A DNA stretch of 64,000 nucleotides from Terriglobales bacterium (GTDB lineage: Bacteria; Acidobacteriota; Terriglobia; Bryobacterales; Bryobacteraceae), in assembly GCA_027485675.1 (NCBI GenBank), contig JAIXQP010000007.1, positions 310,001 to 374,000 of the forward strand. The letters run 5' to 3'. The notes below the pieces were generated by a model. The model searched no databases. It was not told the DNA's origin and saw nothing but the letters and a program-made list of their open reading frames with translations. Made by a program: the position numbers and the translations under genes. Shown piece by piece: positions 50,685 to 60,506 of the stretch (the first letter of the stretch is position 1; every line of letters begins with the position of its first letter).

Positions 50685-51710
50685 ATGAAGATCGCAGTCG
50701 ACGCCCCCCGCTATTCCGTCTACGGCTACGACTTCGTACTGCAGGGGAACAGCACGGCGGCGCGGGACGGACTGGCTGAGGATTTCACTTTTTTTCGCGG
50801 AGAGTCAGCAGGTGTTGAGCCCGTTACTCTGGTTTTGAATCAGGACCGGCCGAACTATGCGGAGCTGCCCGAATGCGATGCCTCGGTATACACGCCGCGA
50901 AACGTCGTTTATCGCGACGGAGGCCGACGGATTCTCGATTTCGGCGGCCGCGGCCTGGGTATTTACGAGCCGGCAGTACGGCGGTTCACGATGACCAGTG
51001 AGTCCTCCGACTTGGTATACGAAGCGGGATATCTGTTTCTACTCTCGCAGATTGGCCAGGCGGCGGATCAGCGAGGCATGAGCCGCGTTCACGCGATGGC
51101 CATGAGCTACCGGGGGCGGGCCATTCTGGCGATGTTGCCCATGGGGGGAGGGAAGAGCACTTTGGCGGCGGCTCTTTTGAAGCATCGGGAACTGCGGATC
51201 CTCTCGGACGATTCCCCGTTTCTCGACCGCCGTGGCGGCGTTCATGCGTTGCCTTTGCGTCTGGGACTCCTTCAAGGGAGTGAGAAGGAGATTCCTGCCG
51301 ATCATGTGCGCAGGATTGACCGCATGGAGTTCGGCCCGAAGTATCTGGTGAACTATTCCTACTTTGCCGAACGGGTATCAGCGCAGGCCGAGCCCGGGAT
51401 GCTGTTGATCGGGCGAAGGACGCTGTCGACGCGCGGGCGATTGGAAGAGGTTGGATACCGCACGGCAATGTCCGCGATGATTCCCCACAGCATTGTCGGT
51501 TTGGGACTCTTCCAAGGGCTCGAGTATATTCTCGAACGGAGCACGGGCGAGCTTATTGGGAAGGTAGGTGTCGCGTGGTCGCGGGCGCGCAACGCCCACC
51601 AGTTGGTGCGCCGATCGCACAACTATGTGTTGCACATGGGGCGCGACCCGGAGCAGAACGCAGCGTTGATCCTCGAAGCGGCGGAACGGTTGTTTGCCAA
51701 GGGCCAGTAG
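50685..51710 (+). CDS. second HPr kinase-like P-loop protein
   Basis: A 341-residue protein of the HprK-related type. A serine-rich N-terminal domain precedes HAMAMSYRGRAILAMLP and the Walker A loop MGGGKSTLAAALLKH (about residues 150-165); LRILSDDSPFLDRRG is the acidic segment. It is longer than the lasso kinase at 36-37 kb and only distantly related. The Walker A has GGGKS instead of GAGKS. It is monocistronic or followed by a degenerate gene. No precursor peptide was found beside it, so its substrate is unknown. Confidence 0.8.
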   Translation: MKIAVDAPRYSVYGYDFVLQGNSTAARDGLAEDFTFFRGESAGVEPVTLVLNQDRPNYAELPECDASVYTPRNVVYRDGGRRILDFGGRGLGIYEPAVRRFTMTSESSDLVYEAGYLFLLSQIGQAADQRGMSRVHAMAMSYRGRAILAMLPMGGGKSTLAAALLKHRELRILSDDSPFLDRRGGVHALPLRLGLLQGSEKEIPADHVRRIDRMEFGPKYLVNYSYFAERVSAQAEPGMLLIGRRTLSTRGRLEEVGYRTAMSAMIPHSIVGLGLFQGLEYILERSTGELIGKVGVAWSRARNAHQLVRRSHNYVLHMGRDPEQNAALILEAAERLFAKGQ

Positions 51711-52130
51711 TGGAATCGATGCGCTGGCATCGATTCTGCGGTTGCCCTTTGTGCCGAGCGTCTCTGTGCGGCGCAGCGTGGCGGAAGTTCCTGGGAATGA
51801 TCTCGCTCTGGGCCTGGTGATTGAAGAGTGTTCGGGCGAGGATCTCCATGCGCTGGGGCGCGGGGTTCAATGGGCCCGGTTGTTGTTTTCGCGTCTCGGA
51901 GAGTGCGTGGTGGCGACGGCGCATGGGTTGGCGGAGATGGCGGAGATGGACCCTCACCGCGCCGATCGGCCGGCGTCGCGATTATCGCAGTGGCAGCCCG
52001 CCGCCGATTTCGAAGCTGGTGGCGGTGCGGCAGAACAACCTGCGCAATCAGCGGAGGTTCGCGAAGGAGATGGTGAATGCGCTGGGGGGCCGAACGGGCC
52101 CGGCGCCCGGCGCCGCGCCTGCAAGAGGCG
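51711..52130 (+). pseudogene. degraded gene, possible nucleotidyltransferase (PF14907-type) remnant
   Basis: Between the second HprK-like gene and the Ca2+ ATPase, protein-like fragments lie in shifting frames: ALGRGVQWARLLFSRLGECV in one and ISKLVAVRQNNLRNQRRFAK in another. The second resembles the helix that precedes the LKG motif in the nucleotidyltransferases of lasso clusters (compare the gene at 19.1-20.1 kb). At least two frameshifts would be needed, and the catalytic motif is not found. The remaining 340 bases up to the ATPase gene show nothing recognisable apart from a GC-rich CCGCGG inverted repeat near 52430. Weakly supported. Confidence 0.35.
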
Positions 52131-52470
52131 ATGCGGGTATCCTCGTTGCTGGACTTGTTGCTGTCGACGCCGAGCTTTCCTTCTGGCTGCGACCCGGAGA
52201 TGCGCTCGAGCGGTTGAGGTGTGCGCCCCCGCCCGCGGAGGCCTGTTGGGACGACTGCTACCGGCAAGCGAGTGGAGAACGCTTTCGGTTACCCGGCTTT
52301 GGCGAGCGCGGGCCGATTCCGCAGGCGGCTCGCCGAGTGGATGTTGCAGGCCCAGGCCCAGCACGAGCCTGCGCCATTAGTACCATGCCGAATACGAGCG
52401 AATAGTGCGCCGTGGGCGGGAGTCCCGCGGCAGGGTCCGCGGCGGGGCGCATCCGAACCCTTGGTGAGCG

Positions 52471-55242
52471 TCACTCTGTCCCCGGTGCGGACTTCGCCGT
52501 CGGGTGGACGGTGGGAGTGCTTAGACTCTGACGGTGGCGAATCATCTTCACGCCTTCCAGCACCGCGAGCGGAATGGCGCCTAGGGCAAGAAGGCGCAGG
52601 CAGTCAGTGAACGTCATCGGCGGCGTTTTCAGAAAGCTTCCGAATGCGATGTTGTGCTGGCTCATCACCTGGAGGCTAATCGAAAGGATCACCACGATGA
52701 TCAAGTTGGGGTTAGAGAAAAGCGAAATGCGCCAGATCGGCTTGGTCTCGCTCCGCGCTCCAAACGATCGCAACAGTTCGGCGAAGACGACGACGGTGAA
52801 GGCCGATCCTCGCGCACTGGCAAGGCTGCCCGTTTTCAGACCATCCAGAAACACGCCAACACCCAATGCCGCGGTGAGCGCTCCCGTCAGCAACATGGTT
52901 TGGAGAAAGGCCCGGTCCGTGATTCGTTCCAAGCGCGGCCGCGGCGGCCGACGCATCACATCCGGGTCCACAGCATCGGTGGCCAGGGCAAGCGCGGGCA
53001 ATCCGTCGGTGACAAGGTTGATCCAAAGCAGATGAATGGGAAGCAGGGGCGACGGCAAACCGATGGCGACACAAACGGTCATCAGGAGCAGTTCTCCCGT
53101 GTTGCCTGCCAGCATGTACTGGAGCGTTTTGCGAATGTTGCTGTAGATGCCCCGGCCTTCTTCGACGGCGGCGACAATGGTCGTGAAGTTGTCATCGGTG
53201 AGGATGATGTCCGCCGCTTGCTTGGTGACTTCCGTTCCCGATATGCCCATAGCGATGCCGATGTCGGCGCCCTTAATGGCGGGGGCGTCGTTCACGCCGT
53301 CACCGGTCATGGCGACCACGTCTCCACTAGCCCGCAGAGCGCGGACGATTCGCAGTTTGTTTTCCGCTGTCACGCGGGCGTACACCGAAATACCGGGCGC
53401 GCGCCGCTGCAAGTCCGATGCCGGCATCTTGTCGAGTTCGGTGCCGGTCACCGCCGCGCTGGCCGACGGGATGCCGAGTTCCCGCGCGATGGCAGCCGCT
53501 GTACTGGGGTGATCGCCGGTGATCATGACCACCCGGATCCCCGCGGCATGACACTTGGCGATGGCCGACTTGCCTTCCGGCCGAGGCGGATCGTACATCC
53601 CGGTCAGGCCGACGAAAACGAGATCACGCTCAACGACCGCGGCGGTGGCGTCCCCGGCCGAACCATTGAGGAGATCGGCATACGCGGAGGCGATGACGCG
53701 GAGAGATTCGTCAGCCATGGCGGACGTGTGTTGGAGTATCCGGTGGCGGTCTTCGGCTGTCATCGGGCGAACATCGGTTCCCGTGAAGAGCTGAGTGCTG
53801 AGGCTCAGCACGACGCCCGGGGCTCCGTTGACCAAGATGCGGAGCCCGCCGCCGGGCATGCGGCGAGTGACGGAACTGCGTTTCCGATCCGAGTCAAAGG
53901 GCAGTTCGCGGATCTTGGGGAAGCTCGTGTCCATTCGCTGCCGATTGCCACCGGCCTTCGCGCCAGCCACCAACAGTGCACCTTCGGTAGGATCTCCCAC
54001 TGTCTTCCAGGTGCCGGCATCCTCAGTCAGATGGGAGCTATTGCAGCCGAGAATGATATTGGCCAGTTCGCCGAGCGGCAACCGATGTTCCTCCCCGGCT
54101 TTCTTGCCTTCCCACTGCACTTCGCCGGCCGGTCCATATCCTTCGCCGGTAACGTGATAGATCCGTCCCCCCACCAGCAGCCTCCGCGCCGTCATCTCGC
54201 CCACGGTCAGCGTTCCAGTTTTGTCGGTGCAGATGACGCTGGTTGACCCGAGCGTTTCGACCGCCTCCAGTTTGCGAACCAGCGCGCCGCGACGAGCCAG
54301 GCGCAGTACGCCAATGGACAGCGCGACGGTCACCAATGCCGGTAGACCTTCAGGGATTGCGGCCACGGCCAGGCTGATCGACGTTAACGCCAGTTCGAGG
54401 AGCCCTGTTCCCCGAAGCCATCCGAGACCGAACATCAGGGTGACGATGCCCAACGCTGCCCAAAGCAAAGTTCGGCCCAGCGCGTCGAGTCTACGCTGCA
54501 AGGGGGTGCCCTTGTCCGCAACCGCCTCGTCCAAGAGTTGTGCAATCCGGCCGAGTTCGGTCTCCCGGGCGACTGCGACCACCACCGCCTCGCCGCGTCC
54601 CGCCGACACGCTGGTTCCCGAAAACACGAGGTTGCTCCGGTCCCCGAGCGGAGTATCCATTTGCGGCAAGGTAGCTGGATTCTTCGCCACGACGTCGGAC
54701 TCACCCGTGAGGGCAGACTCGATGCACTGGAGAGATGCCGTCTGCAGAAGGCGAGCGTCCGCGCCAATGCGATCGCCGGCTTCGAGCGCCAGGATGTCTC
54801 CTTTCACGATTTGCAGGGACGGGATGGATACCAGTTCGCCGTCACGCCGCACCGTGGCGTTGGGCGCCGTCAACCTCCTCAGAGCCACAATGGACTGTTC
54901 CGCCCGGTACTCCTGGTAGAACCCGATGGCCGCGTTCAGCACGACGATGGCGAGGATGGCGAAGGCATCCATGTGCTGTCCGAGAAACCCGGATATCGCG
55001 CCGGCCGCGACCAAAATCCAGACGATCAGGCTCTTAAACTGTCCAGCGAGAATCCGCCACGCGCTGACCCGCGCACCCTCCTTCAGTTCGTTTGGTCCGT
55101 CGCGTTCGAGCCGCTTTGCCGCTTCCGCCGCGGTTAGCCCGTCGATTGTGGAGTCGAAGGCATCCAGCACGTCTTGGGGCAATCGGCTGTGCCAGGCGGG
55201 ACGATCTGTGCTGTGCGGCGGCGGTGGGTTCTCAGTTGCCAT
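52471..55242 (-). CDS. Ca2+-type P-type ATPase (P2A)
   Basis: A 923-residue ATPase from the ATG at 55242, which has AAGGA six bases ahead; a longer frame upstream is not supported. Order: cation-ATPase N-terminal domain (VLDAFDSTIDGLTAAEAAKR), actuator loop TGESDVV, ion-binding M4 AIPEGLPALVTVALS, phosphorylation site CTDKTGTLTVGEM, hinge TGDGVNDAPAIKGADIGIAM, M5 LAGNTGELLLM and M6 LWINLVTDGLPALAL. Glu in PEGLP, Asn/Glu in AGNTGE and Asn/Asp in NLVTDG match the SERCA calcium ligands. It probably exports Ca2+ (or Mn2+) from the cytoplasm. Confidence 0.93.
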   Translation of the reverse strand: MATENPPPPHSTDRPAWHSRLPQDVLDAFDSTIDGLTAAEAAKRLERDGPNELKEGARVSAWRILAGQFKSLIVWILVAAGAISGFLGQHMDAFAILAIVVLNAAIGFYQEYRAEQSIVALRRLTAPNATVRRDGELVSIPSLQIVKGDILALEAGDRIGADARLLQTASLQCIESALTGESDVVAKNPATLPQMDTPLGDRSNLVFSGTSVSAGRGEAVVVAVARETELGRIAQLLDEAVADKGTPLQRRLDALGRTLLWAALGIVTLMFGLGWLRGTGLLELALTSISLAVAAIPEGLPALVTVALSIGVLRLARRGALVRKLEAVETLGSTSVICTDKTGTLTVGEMTARRLLVGGRIYHVTGEGYGPAGEVQWEGKKAGEEHRLPLGELANIILGCNSSHLTEDAGTWKTVGDPTEGALLVAGAKAGGNRQRMDTSFPKIRELPFDSDRKRSSVTRRMPGGGLRILVNGAPGVVLSLSTQLFTGTDVRPMTAEDRHRILQHTSAMADESLRVIASAYADLLNGSAGDATAAVVERDLVFVGLTGMYDPPRPEGKSAIAKCHAAGIRVVMITGDHPSTAAAIARELGIPSASAAVTGTELDKMPASDLQRRAPGISVYARVTAENKLRIVRALRASGDVVAMTGDGVNDAPAIKGADIGIAMGISGTEVTKQAADIILTDDNFTTIVAAVEEGRGIYSNIRKTLQYMLAGNTGELLLMTVCVAIGLPSPLLPIHLLWINLVTDGLPALALATDAVDPDVMRRPPRPRLERITDRAFLQTMLLTGALTAALGVGVFLDGLKTGSLASARGSAFTVVVFAELLRSFGARSETKPIWRISLFSNPNLIIVVILSISLQVMSQHNIAFGSFLKTPPMTFTDCLRLLALGAIPLAVLEGVKMIRHRQSLSTPTVHPTAKSAPGTE

Positions 55243-55399
55243 GGCGAATCCTTCGGACGTTGAAACGGCCGGGCCGGTGCGGGGCTTTCGCCGGTGCCGC
55301 CCGCGACAGGCGGACCGCTGCATCGATCGGATCGAAGAGGCCCCTTGGGCAGACGCTCTGGGCGGGTGCCGAGGGGGCTTCATTCACTCCCGCGTCGCC

Positions 55400-56404
55400 T
55401 CACGTCAACGCGACCACCATCTTTCCGAGGTTGTCCCCATCGAACAGTCCGAGGAAGGCGGCCACCGCCTGGTCGAGTCCCTGCACAACGGTTTCTCGAT
55501 GCTTTAATTTGCCCGCTTGGATGTAGCCGCCCACCTCTCGCTCGAACTCAGCTCGCTGGTCCATCCAGTCACTCACAATCAGACCCTTCATCGTCAACCG
55601 CTTGGTTGTGATGTTGAAGAGGTTCGACGGACCGGGCTGCGGGGTCAGGTCATTGTAGGCGGAGATGCCGCCACAGGCGATGATGCGGCCATGCATGCGG
55701 AGTGCCGACAGCGCAGCTTCGAGAGCGGGCCCGCCGACGTTATCGAAATAGACATCAATGCCATCCGGAGCCGACCGGCTGAGTTGAGGCAACATCGCGC
55801 CCGCATTGTAGTTAAAGGCATGGTCGAAGCCGCACTCGCGCAGCAGAAACTGAACCTTCTCCGGGGAACCGGCTGATCCGATTACCGTGCACCCTCGCAG
55901 CTTGGCTAACTGGCCGGCGACATTGCCCACCGCGCCGGCGGCGCCGGAGACGAAGACAACCTCCCCTGCCTTGACATCGACTAGCCTAAGCCCGGCCCAG
56001 GCGGTCATTCCCGTCATGCCGAGCGTCCCCAGGTAGACAGACAATGGCTGCAGCTCCCGGCTGACACGGTGCAGCTCCGCCGGTTGCGCGATGAAGTATT
56101 CCCGCCAACCGCGGCTGGAGACTACGGCGTCCCCCGGCTTTAAGGCAGCGGCTCGCGATTCGATCACCTCACCGACGGCGCCTCCATCCATCACTTTGCC
56201 CAGTTCGAAGCCCGGCACGTAGGACCTTCCTGCGTTCATGCGGCTGCGCATGTAGGGATCAACGGACAGGAAGAGATTGCGCACCAGCACCTCTCCTTCG
56301 TTAAGAGGCGGGAGTTCGGTGCTCGCCATCGTAAAATTGGCGGCTGTTGGCATCCCTACCGGATGGCTGGCGAGCCGAACCTCTTTGCTTTTGATCGACG
56401 ACAT
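55400..56404 (-). CDS. zinc-independent MDR NADP-dependent oxidoreductase (CurA/prostaglandin-reductase-like)
   Basis: A 334-residue medium-chain dehydrogenase/reductase without the structural-zinc cysteines. The NADP-binding region is VFVSGAAGAVGNVAGQLAKL (AAGAVG motif), and GMTGMTAWAGLRLVDVKAGE is the typical upstream part; VDPYMRSRMNAGRSYVPGFE is the family N-terminus. Such enzymes reduce the double bond of alpha,beta-unsaturated aldehydes and ketones from lipid peroxidation. It follows the nitroreductase gene by 15 bases and may act with the oleate hydratase in lipid-stress handling. Confidence 0.92.
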   Translation of the reverse strand: MSSIKSKEVRLASHPVGMPTAANFTMASTELPPLNEGEVLVRNLFLSVDPYMRSRMNAGRSYVPGFELGKVMDGGAVGEVIESRAAALKPGDAVVSSRGWREYFIAQPAELHRVSRELQPLSVYLGTLGMTGMTAWAGLRLVDVKAGEVVFVSGAAGAVGNVAGQLAKLRGCTVIGSAGSPEKVQFLLRECGFDHAFNYNAGAMLPQLSRSAPDGIDVYFDNVGGPALEAALSALRMHGRIIACGGISAYNDLTPQPGPSNLFNITTKRLTMKGLIVSDWMDQRAEFEREVGGYIQAGKLKHRETVVQGLDQAVAAFLGLFDGDNLGKMVVALT

Positions 56405-56419
56405 ACTGTTCTCCTCTGG

Positions 56420-57532
56420 CTATGACGGCAGCAGCACTTGTTCGACGGGACGACGCAACGAGCGTGGCATAGCGTTCGCGTAGCCGAAGCGAATCAATAA
56501 TTGGGGATTACCCGCGACAAGACCCAAACTGTTGCCCAATTGCGGCCGCAGGTGGCTCACCTCGATCGGCTGGTTCAAAAAGGCGGACTTCAGATTCAAG
56601 AGAGTCATGGTCAACGCCAGACGCTGGTAGACTTGGCCGGCCCGCACCCAGTCGGCCTTATGCTCGGACGCCGAACTGATGACGAAGGCTCCCGCCGAAC
56701 TTCGCAGTTTCTTGACGTCTGCATCGGCGAAATCTTGTGGCTTTGAGCCGTTGACGAACAGTTGTCCCAACCAGCGCGGCACGGCGGGACTTCCAGCGCA
56801 CGAAGAGAACAAGCCATCGAAGGAAGCGAGTACTTCCTTTTTGTCGAAACGCAGCCAGTGGATCAACTCTGCGCGGAATGGCTGGTCCGCATACTGGCCC
56901 AGCGTGGCCTGATGAACGTAGTCGGCCAGGGTGGACAGTCCTGCGCCGCTGGTGATCGTGTGAATGCCAATGCCGTGTTCGAGGGGCATCTGCTGAAGCT
57001 GATTGAGGTGACTTGCGCGAATGGCCTTTCCGTCGTACTCCGAGCGCGTGCACTGCCGCAGTGGAATGGCATCGAGCAGGGTGTCCGTTTGCGGCCGATC
57101 CTCGGTCAGGGTGATTCGGATAGAGTCGAGGGGGTCCGGATAAGCGACAGCGGGCGCATAGCCCACGGCGCGCGCGGCAAGGAGAAGGTTCTCCAAGGCG
57201 CACCCGAGGCTGATCCAGAGTTCGCGATTCGTTGGGTCGACAGCCGCGAGCCGGCGGGAGTAATCCGGGTGGATCTCAACCGCATTCGGCCGCAGGGCGA
57301 ACTTCCAGGGCTGCGCGTTGTGACCGTTGGCGGCAAGCGTCGCATACCGCAGCATGCCGAGCAGTTTGAGCGGAGTTGACGCGTTCAACGGCAAGGCTCT
57401 GCGGGGACGGGCCGCCTGCGCCTCATAGTCGACCCACGGAACGGATTCGCGCAGCGCATAGGCCGAGAGCGCGGCAATCCCGCCAGCCGAAACCAGTTTC
57501 AGTACGTTGGCGCGGCTGAGGGCGTTTCTCAT
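56420..57532 (-). CDS. nitroreductase family protein with N-terminal export/anchor segment
   Basis: A 370-residue FMN nitroreductase-fold protein. An N-terminal segment (MRNALSRANVLKLVSAGGIA, continuing as AALSAYALRES) looks like a twin-arginine-like or membrane anchor. The FMN-binding and family motifs LRYATLAANGHNAQPWKFAL, RELWISLGCALENLLLAARA and the C-terminal GLVAGNPQLLIRFGYA are present. It resembles the Acg-like/two-domain nitroreductases, whose role in many cases may be to bind flavin rather than reduce nitro groups. It starts in an ATGA overlap with the oleate hydratase stop. Confidence 0.87.
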   Translation of the reverse strand: MRNALSRANVLKLVSAGGIAALSAYALRESVPWVDYEAQAARPRRALPLNASTPLKLLGMLRYATLAANGHNAQPWKFALRPNAVEIHPDYSRRLAAVDPTNRELWISLGCALENLLLAARAVGYAPAVAYPDPLDSIRITLTEDRPQTDTLLDAIPLRQCTRSEYDGKAIRASHLNQLQQMPLEHGIGIHTITSGAGLSTLADYVHQATLGQYADQPFRAELIHWLRFDKKEVLASFDGLFSSCAGSPAVPRWLGQLFVNGSKPQDFADADVKKLRSSAGAFVISSASEHKADWVRAGQVYQRLALTMTLLNLKSAFLNQPIEVSHLRPQLGNSLGLVAGNPQLLIRFGYANAMPRSLRRPVEQVLLPS

Positions 57533-59100
57533 TTGAACGCCTTGAGCAGTGCTTCAAACTGAGCATGGTGGGACTTCGCATGGGGCGTCACCGCCGGGAC
57601 CTTTCGCTCGATACCCAACAATTCGTACACGGCCATTTGGGCCGCGCGAACGGAATACTCCACGGTGAAAACGACGTCCTCCGGAATCTCTACGAACTGG
57701 CTGACGAAGGCGAGGTTGTGCGAGCCGGTCGGAACTGGGAACGGCCGGTCGCCGAGTTCCCGGGGCATGAACATGCTGGTCAGGTAGGGCATCCTGCAGG
57801 GGATGCAGTTGGCCGTGGCCATGGTGGCGGGGTCGAAGCGCAGATGGCCGCAGAGCTCGTGCAGGATCTCGGCCCCGCTGCATTCCGTCATCGATTTCGG
57901 TACGAAGTTTCCAATACGATCCGGAAATAGTGAGTAACCCCAGAACACCTGGACATCGCGCGGCTGGTTGGCAAAGTGTGGCTGAAACGCCAGCACGATG
58001 GACATCAGCCAGTTGGAGTCCTTGAAGGTCACCAGTCCACCCGTACCTGCCTCATTCCCGCTGAACTGCTCCATCTGTTGGAAAAACGAGGGGTCCTGCA
58101 AGGTGACCGTGAACGACTCCCACCAAGCTTGAGCGATGGAACTGTTGAACACGGCGGGCCGGCCGAACTGAGGCCGCCCTTCGGCCAAGCGTTCCCATAG
58201 GGTCCAACCGCCGCTATCGGCCTTGGTCTTTTGGGGCGGCGCACTCGTCATCGAACCGAGACTGGATGCGTCCGTCATGGAGCCGTTCTGCAGGAAGACG
58301 AGATCCCCGTCCCGCACATCGATGTGTTCGCTCTGGCCGGCGCGCAGGCACTGCAGGCCCGTTACAACGAACTTGCCGCTATTGGTTTGGTGGTCGATAT
58401 CGGTGACCCGGCAGCCGGTGATGAGTTGAACACCTTGGCTGGCAAGCCAGCTTTGCAAGGGAACCACTAAGGAGTCGTACTGGTTATAAATCGTCCTCTT
58501 GACACCCGCTAACGTCTCGATGCGCGAGAACTCCAACAGGAAGCGAAGCAGGTAGCGCTTAAACTCCACCGCACTATGCCACGGCTGAAAGGCGAAGGTG
58601 GTCGACCACATGTACCAGAAGGGAGTCTCAAAGAAGTCTGGCGAAAGACAGTCGGTGATCCGTTTGGCCCCCAAGCTCTCTTCGGTGGCCTGACTGAGCG
58701 TTAGTAACTCGAGGCGATCTTGCATGGAAAATCCCATGGAGGCGACGGGTACTTTCGCCCGCCGCCGGTCGACCAGGCGTGCCATCGCATTCGACTGGTG
58801 AGACTCGTTGAACTCCATGGTTTCCTCGAACACGGACTTGCCGGGCCGCGTCAGCGAGGGTATCGACTTGTAGAGATCCCACGTGCATTCATAGTTGTCC
58901 GTTGTTACCATCCGCCCGCCACGCATGGAGTAGCCACGCGTTGGATCGCCCGCTCCGTCCAAACTCCCGCCTAGCACCGGCGCCGCTTCGAGGATCGTGA
59001 TGTTCCCGCCGGGGACGTTGCCGTCGCGGATCAGGAACGCCGCCGCGGCGAGGGAGCCGATGCCGCCGCCTACCAGGTACGCCTTCGACTGGCTGTTCAT
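57529..59100 (-). CDS. ohyA: oleate hydratase (FAD-dependent fatty-acid double-bond hydratase)
   Basis: A 523-residue protein of the myosin-cross-reactive-antigen family. From the ATG at 59100 the FAD motif is SKAYLVGGGIGSLAAAAFLI then NVPGGNITILEAAPVLGGSL. RGGRMVTTDNYECTWDLYKS and FNESHQSNAMARL are characteristic of oleate hydratases, as is the C-terminal YLTSMFMPRELGDRPFPVP. These enzymes add water to cis-9 double bonds of unsaturated fatty acids, detoxifying them. It is the upstream gene of a coupled group with the nitroreductase and the MDR reductase. Confidence 0.94.
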   Translation of the reverse strand: MNSQSKAYLVGGGIGSLAAAAFLIRDGNVPGGNITILEAAPVLGGSLDGAGDPTRGYSMRGGRMVTTDNYECTWDLYKSIPSLTRPGKSVFEETMEFNESHQSNAMARLVDRRRAKVPVASMGFSMQDRLELLTLSQATEESLGAKRITDCLSPDFFETPFWYMWSTTFAFQPWHSAVEFKRYLLRFLLEFSRIETLAGVKRTIYNQYDSLVVPLQSWLASQGVQLITGCRVTDIDHQTNSGKFVVTGLQCLRAGQSEHIDVRDGDLVFLQNGSMTDASSLGSMTSAPPQKTKADSGGWTLWERLAEGRPQFGRPAVFNSSIAQAWWESFTVTLQDPSFFQQMEQFSGNEAGTGGLVTFKDSNWLMSIVLAFQPHFANQPRDVQVFWGYSLFPDRIGNFVPKSMTECSGAEILHELCGHLRFDPATMATANCIPCRMPYLTSMFMPRELGDRPFPVPTGSHNLAFVSQFVEIPEDVVFTVEYSVRAAQMAVYELLGIERKVPAVTPHAKSHHAQFEALLKAFK

Positions 59101-59476
59101 CGCTGTCTGCCTTTCCACGCCACTTGTTTCATACCCAGGGGCCTGCAATTGGCGAACCAAGCCCATCGGCGCTCCGAACGCTCAGGAATGCTGGCATCGG
59201 GCGGCACGTGCCCTCTGCCCTTTGCCCTGTCGCCGCGACCACTACGGGTCAGTTGACCGCCATGCGTCAACGAGTCCGGCGGGGGGAGCGACCGCGACGC
59301 ACGGGATTCGCGCCTTTTAAAAGGGCTTCTTCCGGATGGGCGGCTTTGGCGCGTCCCGTGCATTGGATGGCGGCGTGAGGCTTCCAGAGTTTCCACGCGA
59401 GGATCCTGGTTTTCTTTAGCGAGCGGAAGTGGAAATCCGTTTGCCGAGAGTGAGCAACGAAGGCAAGGAAATCAAT
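59101..59476. other. divergent intergenic region with AT-rich palindrome
   Basis: About 375 bases between the divergent oleate hydratase and stress-protein genes. It contains the perfect palindrome CCTTTTAAAAGG (59313-59324), an AT-rich block in GC-rich DNA, which might be an operator or part of a promoter. No gene was recognised. AAGGAA at 59465-59470 is the ribosome-binding site of the next gene. Confidence 0.45.
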
Positions 59477-60013
59477 ATGTCCGAAACCAAAGCAATGGTG
59501 GCCGTTTATGCTTCGCACGATGGGGCGGAAGCAGGGGTGAAAGAACTCCAGCGCGGAGGCGTGGATATGCGTACGCTCTCGATTATCGGCAAAGATACCC
59601 ATACCAGCGAACATGTTGTTGGCTACTACAACACTGGCGATCGCATGAAGTATTGGGGCAAAGCGGGGGCCTTTTGGGGCGGCTTCTGGGGACTGCTCTT
59701 CGGGTCGGCGTTCTTCGTCATCCCGGGGATGGGCCCCGTGCTCATCGCTGGCCCCGTCATCACCTGGATCGTGGGCGCCTTGGAAGGTGCGCTCGTCGTC
59801 GGAGGCATTAGTGCGATCGGTGCGGGGTTGGTAGGCATGGGGATCCCGAAGGACAGCGTTATCGAGTACGAATTGGCGCTCAAGACCGACAAGTACCTGT
59901 TGATGGTCAACGGCACTGCGGCGGAAGTCGACAAGGCTCGAGCTATTCTCGAAAGCACTGGGGCGGTGAGCCCGGCGGTCTATTCCGGTGAGGCGATGGG
60001 TGCGAGCGCTTGA
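59477..60013 (+). CDS. general stress protein-like membrane protein (DUF1269-type)
   Basis: A 178-residue protein from the ATG at 59477 with AAGGAA ahead; an upstream ATG at 59429 would add basic residues without support. The cytoplasmic N-terminal domain (VAVYASHDGAEAGVKELQRG and MRTLSIIGKDTHTSEHVV) is followed by two glycine-rich hydrophobic segments (AFWGGFWGLLFGSAFFVIPG and VGALEGALVVGGISAIGAGL) and an alpha/beta tail (YELALKTDKYLLMVNGTAAE). This fits the glycine-rich stress proteins found in stress islands. Its job is unknown. Confidence 0.75.
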   Translation: MSETKAMVAVYASHDGAEAGVKELQRGGVDMRTLSIIGKDTHTSEHVVGYYNTGDRMKYWGKAGAFWGGFWGLLFGSAFFVIPGMGPVLIAGPVITWIVGALEGALVVGGISAIGAGLVGMGIPKDSVIEYELALKTDKYLLMVNGTAAEVDKARAILESTGAVSPAVYSGEAMGASA

Positions 60014-60176
60014 TGGTCTGCCGTGAGCCGAAAAAACGGGAAGCGAACGAAGCTGTCCCGTAGGGCAGTGACAACCTCCGTCGAAGGTTTCGCGCATTCC
60101 TTTGTGGGAAGGCACGCTGGCTTGCGCGCCACGGTAACCGCAGAGCCCTTCAGAAACCCGAGGACAAAGCAGCAGG

Positions 60177-60506
60177 ATGAATCGACCCATGAGAAAACAC
60201 GGAAAACCCCAACGAACGTATGCCCCCGTTGCGGTCGCCGAGAAGGGCGGCGGTCCCGGTTCGGCCGGCCAGTCCGGGGACACGCAGGGACTCCCCGCCA
60301 TGGCCGAGGCCGGCTCGGAAAGCGTGCAGGAACTGCTCGAAGAGGGACAGTATTTCGAGGCCGAGGTGCTTCTGGGAGGGGAGACGGCCAAGGATCCCGA
60401 TATCGCGGAGGTCCAGACGCACGAGCCTGCTGACGCCCCTCCATCGCGGGCACGATCGGACCAGGCATCAAGCGAGCGCAAGCCGTCTGGCCACAAACGG
60501 CAATGA
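60177..60506 (+). CDS. small acidic hypothetical protein
   Basis: A 109-residue frame from the ATG at 60177; ATG 60189 is an alternative. It is soluble and low-complexity at both ends, with an acidic, conserved-looking middle (VQELLEEGQYFEAEVLLGGE) that resembles small proteins of unknown function in stress gene regions. No ribosome-binding site is convincing. It lies between the stress protein and the export system on the same strand. It could be non-coding. Confidence 0.45.
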   Translation: MNRPMRKHGKPQRTYAPVAVAEKGGGPGSAGQSGDTQGLPAMAEAGSESVQELLEEGQYFEAEVLLGGETAKDPDIAEVQTHEPADAPPSRARSDQASSERKPSGHKRQ

